Assembly: GCF_910596095.1 (NCBI RefSeq)
Contig: NC_056555.1
Location: 9,983,501 to 10,047,500, forward strand
Reading direction: 5' to 3'
Origin: Thunnus maccoyii
Lineage: Eukaryota > Chordata > Actinopteri > Scombriformes > Scombridae
DNA: 64,000 nucleotides
The translations under genes were made by a program, and so were the position numbers. Shown here piece by piece: positions 24,157 through 34,500 of this stretch; positions within the stretch are counted from its first letter, which is position 1, and each line of letters begins with the position of its first letter. The notes beneath the pieces are model-generated. The model saw only the letters and a list, made by a program, of their open reading frames with translations, made no database searches and had not been told where the DNA came from.

Positions 24157-27100
24157 GTAATTAGTGACCTTGTTCCAAAACTGTGCTTTTATATAAATGT
24201 GATTATAAAGCTTTAAGACGGTTTCCATCATGTTGCATGTTCTCTGGTGAAACTTTTGTTTACTAGCTCAGTTTTATGTTATATATGAGCGTGATATCTC
24301 TCTACTGCAGGGAGGAAAAGTTAACTCTACTTGTACTGTATGTATTGAAAAGAAGCTCTACTTCCTGACTAGTCAAGCCTTCACCTGTTTCTGTAATAAA
24401 CCACACACGCACATACACACACGCCCACGTGCTGTCAAGAAAAGCTTCAAAGCATCTGATGAGAGGAAAATGTTTTCTGTCAAGTGGTTTTAATTTCCTT
24501 GCCTATGCAGCAGCAATACCAAGAGATATGAGACTTGTTGCAGAGAGATCAGAGAAAGGTCAAAACAGCTGAACCTGAGTCATCAGAAGGCGCTGAGGAA
24601 GGCACAGAGCTATTCTTTACTCTGTCTTGGATCTTAAATGACAGGTGAAAAGAAGCCATGAAAAAAGAGCATCTGTATCCAGCTGAACACAGATGGGTCA
24701 CCCATCTGTGTTTCAGGTCAGCTGTCACCTGTCGTTTAAGATCCAAGACAGAGTAAAGAATAGCTCTGTCCCTCATTTGTCGGCGCCTTCTGATGAGTCA
24801 GGTTCAGCTGATTTCAGTTGATTAGTCAACTGTTTTGATAATTTAATTGTGTTGAGTCATTTTTTGAGAAAAAAAAGCCCAAATTCTCTTGTTTCAGCTT
24901 CTTAAATGCTGGTTTATTTAGTCCTCTTTGATACTAAACTCAATATCTTTGGCTTGTGGACTGTTGGTCAGGACAAAACAACGCATTTTAGGTTTTGCAT
25001 CTTGAACTTAAGGAAATCAACATTTTTCACCATTTTTTGACATTTTATAAGCCCAACAACTGATTGATGAATCAATAAAATAATCAACAGATTAGTGGGT
25101 AATGAAATTAATCGCTTAAATAATCTCTATTGATTCTGCATGTGTTATATCCCCGATTGTGCCGTCTGCTGTCATGTGTTAACATGCTTATGTTGACGTG
25201 TCTCACTGGAGCTCCTGTTTCCTCTCCTCCTGTGACCTAAAGATAGATTGGGACTCTGTCTGGGATTAAAGTTCCCCTGGGAATTAAAACACAATGCCCC
25301 GTGAGGTGATGGGAAACATGGGGCCGGACCTCCGTCGTCCATTAAAGAGGAAAAAGTCACATCAGGGTCAGAGAAGAGTTACTTTTAGAGCTACTTTTAA
25401 CGCACTCAATCCAAATCTATAGCATCTAAAATAAATTACAGGAAGTTGTGACCTCTAACTAATTTCCATCATGAAGGGGAGACAGCAGCAACATAACTGG
25501 TGTCAGTACAGCTTTTTTAACTTCTGTGAGATGGTTAAGAACCAGATTTGGATATGGTTTGGCTTGTGTTGTGTTTGGATGCTTCAAATACTGGATACAA
25601 CTCAGATGCTGCGCCAAAAAAACGTAAATACCAGAACACACACAGCGTTTTAGAAATATGCCACATGACATGCAAAACAACTACTTCCAGCGTACACTTA
25701 GAATGATACTTTCTCAAAATATCACATTTTTGGGACAAGGACAAGACATCGTTGTTCATTTTAGGGTGAACTCAATGCACTTAAGTCCAAATACTGTTTA
25801 TTGTGTTGCAGAGAACCATTTTTTTCCCCAATCTACCTTCTGATGGAGAAATCCTAACCAACTGCCAGGAACATCAGTTTGTCACAGGGCCTCAAAGCGA
25901 GCTTGGCGGACCAGTTAGACAACAGTTCTCTCATTCTTACTCACCTGTTCTTGTCTGAAAATCCTTCAGTACAAAAGAAGAAAAACAAGACTCATGTTAT
26001 GTACACTCCATATGCTACAGGACATAATATTCTGTAGGTACAAGCATACATTCACCCCCTTACATAACAGTGATATACTGTCAGGACCTGACCCCTGAAT
26101 ATGGTGCAACACAGACTAGATAAAAAAGAACAAGCTATGATCAATCATGTCCTTACCGTCTGGCTCAGAGAGTTAACAAATGTACATTTTCTATGCATAC
26201 AGATAAAGAGAGCACTTTACCTGACTGTCATGTTCACCCATCAGTTCACCCGGCACACATGAACTCTCAACGGTGAAAGTTAAAGTTGCACAATCTCGTA
26301 TTAGTTTATGTTTCTTCCTCGCTTGGCGTACAGATGTAGGCAGCTGTGTAAACTCAGGTTTTACATTGAGCTCACATGAGCTCTGTGATGGCCCCACTCT
26401 CTCTTTGTATTAGATTAGATCAGAGGTATGTTAACTGATTCCTGTTTAAATGATCATGAAAGAAGTAAAGGTGTAATGGTGTGTTCAAGGAGGTTTGGAC
26501 AGAGATAAACCCAAGAATCAGGCCGCAATCTTTAGTGCAACATTAACATCTGCCACAGTGAATTACTGGAAGTCGGAGAGAGCGTTATAGAACGTACGAT
26601 GACTCGAACAGATGTCCTTTAGCCTGCTGTGAGCAGCTGGGAGCTCCTGCGAACTCCCTCCCACACATACTTTAAGATCCACTCTGAGAAACAGGCAGAC
26701 AAGCTAAAAACAATAGACAGGCAGTGGGATAGATAGAGTTCAAGTTTCTTAAAAGTAGTCTTGTCCATACACTGAGAAGCTATTCATAAAATGTAAACCC
26801 TGTGGATGATGTATAGAACAAGTATGTACCCACTAAGTCTCTCCTTAAAGTCTCTGGAGTGTCAGCATTGGTCAATAAATCAAGAGTCAGAGCTTTGCAG
26901 CAAACTGAGTGTGTACTTTGGCTGGCAGGTTGGATTAATTGGTGAATCATGCAGCCGAAATAATGCACTACTGTTGACTCTACGGGCATGGTTCACTCAA
27001 TGTCACAATCACTTACGTATTATGTACTGAACAGCCCTACCTCATTTTGACGTGTATGATCTATATCTCTATATCAACTGCATAAGAGACCCACAGTAAA

Positions 27101-28353
27101 AAAGACTTTGATTGTTCATGTTTGCAATGTTCTATTTAGTCTGTGATTTAGTTCCACTCACACACACCTTATTGCTTCTGTAGAAATATAGTAGTTAATA
27201 TGATAATTGCATACTAATATAGTGGTAAGTTACAACCTTTTTTGCCTGCCAACCAGACTCAGAAGTCTCCCTCCTGCACCATTAAACACACAGTAGTCAC
27301 CACCAGCAGGTACTGTATAAGTAATAATTTTCCAAAAGCCCTGATTTTCTTGTCTACACTGGGAGAAAATGGGGAAAAAACTACATTAAGGTATATATAA
27401 TCATAAATAGTGACATGTATGTCTTGTTTTTTTTTCTTGTTTTTGGCTAATTCAGCTAATTAAATACCTACCTACCTACCTAGCTACCTAAATGCAATTT
27501 AAAGTATTTCATCACACTGATGCAAAAATCATATAAGAATCAATATCATCATAAAGCAGTCCTGCTCATTGACTTGCAGCTTTGCCCACAATGGTCTAAT
27601 ACAGCCAGTATTATAAATGGTTGGCAATATCTGACAATATTGTCTCACAGTATACTGTATATCATATCACCCAATCCTAATCCACACTAAAATGTGAAGC
27701 CAGCATTTTCTACTCTGGAGACTGTTTTTAAAAAGCTCTGTTTGTTACTGTGAATGGAAAGCCAAAACTGAGAGGAAGAGATGCATTTTTGGCCGGGTTA
27801 GTGTGAACATTGTCTCTGCCACCGTAGTCTCATAACACCAGACAATCAGAGATCTCCGCCCACAGAGGTCTGGGGATTTCTGAATGCACAGTAGTTGCTT
27901 GAACGGCAGCGAGAATGGCCACTAACAAACCCACACCTCTTACATTTTGTCAAAGACAAGCCTTAACCGGAAATGATGCTTTCCCCCTCATTCTCTTCCT
28001 TAGTGAACTGCATGTAACTGCTCCGATATGAAGGGCCGCCCTAAAGACTTTGGATTGGTTCTGCAATGCAGGGTTTTTTTAAACTCTCTAATTGTTTCCA
28101 CCCAGTTTAAAAAACAAAACCTGGGAGATTGTCCTCAGTCTCAATGAACGAAGTGTTTAGAGACTGACCTGTGAGTCTGTTGTCACCATGACAAGATTTG
28201 ACATACTTTACCCAGAGTTATCTCTCATCAAACTTGTGTAGATCTTAAGCAATGTAAGCACAAATGTTGGTTTGAAAAGAGCGTTTTTTCTCTGTTAAAC
28301 TCTGTTAAAGTAATCTTAAATGTCCTCCCTCCTTATTTTGTCTCTCCTCTTAG
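24157..28353 (+). other. Inferred ppara 5' UTR intron
   Basis: A non-coding interval of 4.2 kb between the putative first exon and the first coding exon. It holds the foldback palindrome at 24566-24810, a degenerate interspersed repeat at about 25040-25125 (an AATAATC/ATTAATCG-rich motif common in percomorph genomes) and a CTAC/CCTA tetranucleotide run near 27467-27490. A second non-coding exon could be hidden here, but none could be picked out. Confidence 0.4.
24566..24810. repeat. Long imperfect palindrome (foldback element)
   Basis: The left arm begins CAGCTGAACCTGA at 24566 and the right arm ends with its complement TCAGGTTCAGCTG at 24810. Long inner segments also match in inverted order: CATCAGAAGGCGC with GCGCCTTCTGATG, the region of CTTTACTCTGTCTTGGATC with its complement, and CACAGATGGG with CCCATCTGTG around a centre near 24699. 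The arms diverge by an insertion of about 25-30 bp on the left. It would form a strong RNA hairpin if transcribed, and is probably a foldback DNA transposon or MITE. Confidence 0.85.
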
Positions 28354-28403
28354 TCTGGTGAGTGAGGGGTTGTCCTCCAAGGTTAGGGTCCCTGTTCCCC
28401 AAC

Positions 28404-28587
28404 ATGGCAGGGGATCTCTACTGCCCCCCATCCCCACTGGGGGATTCCCTCCTGGACAGCCCGCTGTGTGGAGACCTGATGGAGGATCTTCGTGACATCT
28501 CCCAGTCCATAGGAGGAGACACACTGGGATTTGATTTCCCGGAGTACCAGAGCACTGGATCAGGTTCAGAGAGCTCCATAGGACTGG
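28404..28587 (+). CDS. ppara: ppara coding exon 1 (A/B domain)
   Basis: Codes residues 1-61, starting [14 protein letters not shown] and including the conserved DISQSIG segment. The acceptor AG is at 28352-28353, so about 50 nt of 5' UTR precede the ATG. The donor is GTGAGT at 28588, phase 1. Confidence 0.93.
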
Positions 28588-31500
28588 GTGAGTAGTCAGG
28601 GGGCGTTGTGGTCGGAGTAAGTGTCAAAATTAGCCACAAAAAAATGAAATCCCTGCATTTTCACTACTAAATTCCTAAATGTAAATAAAGATTTAGGGTC
28701 TCAAGTATGCTTGATGTTACTGCTGACTGGTCATATGGATCAATACAACTTTGACCCTCTGACCTTCTGGCTCCAGTGTGCCATGTGTAAATTTACTCAA
28801 GAGGCCCTGTGTCTGATAAAAGAAGATTAGATACAACTCAGTTTTGTTGTGTCTCCTCCATGATGCCATCTCTACATTGCTGAGCAGCACTTCAAAAAAT
28901 GGCCAGTGCCTTTTGTAATTTTAGGGAGACACATTAACCAAAATTCTTCAGGTCTTCAGGAGCCACTTATCTATCATAAAGTGAGTGGATAAAGGCAATG
29001 GCCTGTTCTCCAGGACTCCTTAGTGTGTGTTGTGAAAAAGGGGATGAATTTATCCTGATCTGTCTTAGTTTTGATATCACTATGTGTAAACTGTTTGTTA
29101 GGACTAAGTTATCAATGTTGGTCTGATTGGTTTTCAGGCTCTAATTATGCTGTATGCAACAATAGAGACAGCAGCTTGTTTTCCTTTTGTTGTAGCTGCT
29201 TGTTATCTTAACCCTTACATACTGTTCAGAACAAATTTGACCCTTTTTTTTACATTTTAGAGCAGTAAAAACACCCTAAACACATTCCTACAGTGACCCA
29301 GAATATACAAAAATGGAAATATTTAATGAATGTGAATGTTTTTTCTCCATAAACACATCCTAAAGAATACACACTCTCTGCTCTCTGAAAGCTGCATTAA
29401 GGATTAATCACCCATTTATTAATGACTGATGAGGTACTTATGAATGAAAAATAGATTTGTGGTTCAGAAGTTTGGTATAGAGACTAATTATGAGGGGATA
29501 CTGTAAAGGGTTAATATATGAACAGTTTGTAAGGGTTAAGAAACTTGTAACATTAAGAAACTATAGTTACTCTTAAAACCACTGTTAGTATACATAATCT
29601 TTGTTTATTTCCTTCATAATTATCTGTATTTTTCTTACATTTGCCTTCTGTTCATATGATATTGTGCTGTTAAAGCCTTATATTTGTGAAAGTTCTCATT
29701 GGGAGACAGAAATTAAGTTAAAAACAAATAAGGTGGCCAAATCCGTTGTGTTTTTGTTACTCGAGCAGTAAGTATGGATACAACTGAATTTTTAGCAAAA
29801 CTGCACAAAACATTACAGTACTAAACTTTTTAGCTACACTGAATAATTGAAGACTTGTTAAAAGTAGTGAAGGTTGATCATTTATTAGCTAAAGTATAGA
29901 AGAGCCAGTACATTTTAAAGTAAGACTTTTTTCTGAACAGCAGCCACTGTGGCCACAAATGCTACTAATGAGATGCTAAATGCTAATATCTACATAGTGT
30001 ATACATAGATTAACAGTAGCACAAGTAGAGGTGATAAGTCATAAACTCAGTAAACTGACTCAGTCATGCTAGTTACACAGCATTATTAACATTAGCCAGT
30101 ATCATCTGGTCATACCGGACCAAGAAAGTAGCAAAACCCCCGAGTGTACTGAATAGAGGAAGGCTGTGTTTTACTGTTCATGAAATTCAATGTTTAAGCC
30201 TTGCTTTAAAGGAATAGTTTGACAATCTGGGAAATCCTCTTATTTGCTTACAGAGAGTTAGAAGAGGAAAACCGATACCACTCTCATATCTGTCCATTAA
30301 ATATGAAGTTAGCCAGTAGCTCATTAGTGTAACGACTGGAAACAGCTGGTCTGAAGCTCACTTTTTAACATGTTATATTTTGTATGATAAATGCACACAA
30401 AACAAACAGTTAGCTTAACCTCTGCCAAGCTTGGCTTATGCTAAGCTAGGTTAACTGGCTACTGGCTGTAGCTTTATAATGAGTGGTAACAATCTTCTCT
30501 CTTAAGGTGTTTATCAACAAAGGTCTTGAATGACCTGCTCTCCCTCGTACCATAATATGCACCATAATTATAGTGTTCATCATTTATTAAGGGGATATCT
30601 AAACTTATTACAAACATTGGATGTCTCAATGTGGAACAGATCTGTCCAGCTCTGAAAGCACTCACTGTTTTCTCTCCTCTGCTGTACTGTCTGCTGTAGA
30701 CACCTTGACCCCGGCCTCCAGTCCGTCGTCGGGGGTGTGTGGAGCAGCGCCAGGCCCCGAGGAGAACCTCAGCCCCCTCAGCCTGGAGTGCAGGGTGTGC
30801 TCAGACAAAGCGTCAGGCTTTCACTATGGGGTGCATGCCTGTGAGGGCTGCAAGGTGAGCAAAGTGCAGCCAGTGCAGACATACTGTATGTATGCACTTT
30901 ATCATCAATGTGAGAGAGCACATAAAGCCCATACATACATATATATAAATATAACCAGACAGATACAATCACATTCTGACTCATGATCACTTGTGCTGCA
31001 AAGACAAATGTTACTTTCGGTGGCACTGCAATTATCTGTGCAAATGTAACAGAGGTGAAAAACACCACACTACACTACATGCACAAGATATCCACATACA
31101 TGCATGTAAGCACACATTTCCAAACACATACAAAGCTCGGCATGTGGAGGCGCCTGACCTAGAGGCCAGTGGAAAGTTTCTGAGACATGCAGCCTGGTCA
31201 TGTGAGGTTGGGGGCATGATGGCCTTGGTTGACTTGTCACCCCTCCCCTGCTTGGCACAGAGCCAAACTGAGTTACGTTAATACACACACACACACACAC
31301 ACACATGCACACACAAGTTTGCGCAGCTATCCTTGTTAGGACATTGCATTGGACTGCCTAATCCAAACCCTAACTTTAACCATAACCAATTCATGCTTAA
31401 TGCTAACCTTAACCAGGCTTTGGTCCCCACGAGGACTGCTGGTCCTAACAAGGTCAGTGTAAAACCACATGTGTACACACATGGAGCTGCTGCTCATTCT

Positions 31501-34500
31501 AATGCTAATTATTACCTTATCCTCTGATAATTTGATTATCGAGAACCTTGGTTTGCATCTATTTTCTAAAAGGTTTTCATTATCATAGAGGCCTGAAATA
31601 CTTTAACCCTACAAGACATTCTTCTTCTGAAATACCTGAGATTCCTGAGCTTTGGAGGATTTCACAAGTACAAAAATGTCGTTTTAAAACTATGAAAGCT
31701 GAGAACATACTGTAACTGAGACCACTGGTCTGTGTATGTGTGTTTGTGTTGAAACCATTAAACCATCATCACTGCATTGTTTGTCAAGTCATGTGAGCCT
31801 GTTGTAGACTCATACCTCTCTAAGCTACTAATCTAAGCCCTTGTTTGCTTTTTCTTCATGACTTTTTAACTACTGACCTTGCCTGCTTTAAAGTTTTCCC
31901 TGTCCGCCACAGGTCCATCATGTCACTGTGTTTGTTTTACACAACAACAACAAAGACATGATAATCAAGAAATCCAGAGTTTGGTGAAGTTAGACAGAAT
32001 AGCTCTTGAATGTTCTCCTCTTTGTCTTTCTTCTATAATCACTTCTTTCTCCCAGCTGGAGAGAATCTGGTAGATTTTTTCACTCCTCTGGATTGGCACT
32101 GTGCCTTCAATTTCACTCTAATGTATATGAATAGAGAGATATGGACGCAGGCATTTCACAATTTTCATTTCTCTGTCCAAGTTTTGCAGTATGTCCTACC
32201 AGTTGCACAACGCACATCTGTGTGTGTTTTTGAACCCTGAAAAACTAGCCAGCTCCTGTCAGGACTCCACTTTATGACCCACATCTCATTCATCAGAATC
32301 ACCACAAATAATACTCATCCTGCCGGCCCAGCTGCCCGGCTGCCTGTCTTGGCACACAACCTTTCATTGTGTCAGACCGCTGCTATTCCAGAGTAGGGAC
32401 ATGATGACACTGAACTGTTGGACACTGCACACGTGAGAAGTGTATTTAGACAGCAGCCTGTTCCTAAATTCTCTGACTGATGAGATTGCGCCATCATGGA
32501 AAAAATCTGGCTTGTGATATGTAGCAGTCACAATTCACAGTTTCCATGCTGGACGGGCTCTGCGTATCATTTTCAACACCTCCCTTTAGGGGAGGAGCGC
32601 TCAATAGTGGGAATGTGGATGGAATGTGCTGCAATGCTATGGTGTGAGGGCTTAAGTCTGTTTTGGTGATGGTACGACATGCATATCGGACCTTAAGAGC
32701 AGCATGGCGGTCCATACGGTTAGAGAAAGAGTTCAGTAATGGACAGGTTAATCATATAAGTGGAAGCGTGCCTAAAATTCTTTCGGTCTAACTAAAAGAT
32801 ATTTGCCCTTCAGGAAACATTGCACAATAAATCTGTTTGCGTACGTCTCTAGTCTTATTACTCACCTCTCACAGCTGTATATCACAGGGCTGATCTCTGG
32901 TCGTGTCTGTACACACATACACAGACATGCAAAGACATGCATGCTGTAAACACATACATCTGTTTTTTTCCCTACTTGTGCAGCTCAGTTGTTTTGTAAT
33001 GTATTTCTGAATACTATCATATGGTGCTAAACTACACCATATGCTTTTCCTTTCGCCATTTTCATGAAGATTACACGCACAAAATTTATTTATTTTTTTG
33101 GTCAAGAATGACACAAATTTTCCATGACAGCTAGAGTGACGTACGAAACCTGTAACAACCTCATGTCGTAACTGCTCTTCATCATAAAGGCAGCCTTGTG
33201 TAAGATGATGGCTGATATGTTGCATGTGGCTCGATTTATATCGCCAGAAAATCCATATTCCCTTTTTGACAGTGAGGGGTGAGGGATGTCCTGACTGAAA
33301 TTTCAGTGATGTGTATAGGTGTGTGAGAGTATGTGTCAGAGGATCATATGCTTTTGACACGTGTTGTGTGTGTCAGCCCGCTGCTCTGCATCTTCATGTG
33401 TGCGTTCGAAGGTCGTGGGACATCTCGTCCGATCTGCCTTCTTCTTCAGAAAGGTCAGAGTCTACTGTACACCTCTCTTTAAGAATAGATGTAATTCCAC
33501 TGGAGTGCAATCCAAAATGTAATGTAACACTGGTCCTGTAAAGGCTTAAAATATACAGAATATATGTACGGTAAAATAAGGTGCTGAAGATTTAAGCATC
33601 TGCCATATGGCATATATGGTACTCAACAGATGAATGGATTACCAGAGACTGATCTCTGTGATCAGATTTCATGGATAGATGTTCCCTCTTAACCCTCCTG
33701 TTATCCTAAGGGCCAAAAATGACTCGTTCATGAGTTCAACACCAGAGAAACCCTCCGAAATCAAATGTTTTCAAAATTAATAGGAAATTTTCTTAACGCA
33801 ACATTGATTTCTGGTTTAACATTATGTTAAGAGGCTTCATGAAAGAGATGTGGCTAAGGTGGGTTATTTTTTACTCTGAGCATGAGGAAAGTATACAGAA
33901 TATAAAGACATCAAGAGGGTTAACTGATTTTCTTGTGGGTTTAAGTACTAGAAAAGTATTTGTGTTTTTTGTGCACCTAAATCAGAATGTTTTAATGTGA
34001 GCCTCAAATGAAATAACTTAAGCTTTGGCCTGTCTGTCTCAACCAGGGTTTCTTCAGGAGGACCATCCGGCTAAAGCTGGAGTATGACAAGTGTGAACGC
34101 AACTGCAAAATCCAGAAGAAGAACCGCAACAAGTGCCAGTACTGCCGATTCCACAAGTGCCTCTCTGTGGGCATGTCCCACAACGGTAAGGCCTGACTCC
34201 TCCAAAGTAGTAGAATATACATAATGAATAACAGCCAATGTAATTGTGTAGTTAATTAATTTGTGAGAGGAAATATGTGTGATCATAACCAATCACTCAC
34301 TGAAATCATACTCTAATCCAAGTGTCCATTGAAAGAACTTGCAATTAAGTGAGTGCTGTTACATAAAACTTGGCTCATGACGTCTTAAGTCAACACCGTA
34401 GTTTATTATTATTAAGATTTACAACAAAAGCAGGACATGTCCTTCTGTGATTTGGCTCCAGTTCAATGTGCTTTACATTGACTGGGTTTTTATAGAACAG

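Larger units (their letters stand above)
28588..30699 (+). other. ppara: ppara intron after coding exon 1
   Basis: 2112 bp with no internal gene. It holds a TTAA-flanked MITE (29208-29539) and a common percomorph interspersed repeat (about 30204-30490). Confidence 0.9.
30855..34046 (+). other. ppara: ppara intron between the two zinc fingers
   Basis: 3192 bp. It holds a fish repeat with 12-bp inverted termini (31331-31453), an AC microsatellite at about 31284-31304 and a piggyBac-type MITE (33689-33923). No coding content is supported. Confidence 0.9.

Noticed and set aside
32869..33360. 163-codon minus-strand frame in a ppara intron
   Set aside because: No recognisable domain or coding-like composition, and no supporting splice or start context.
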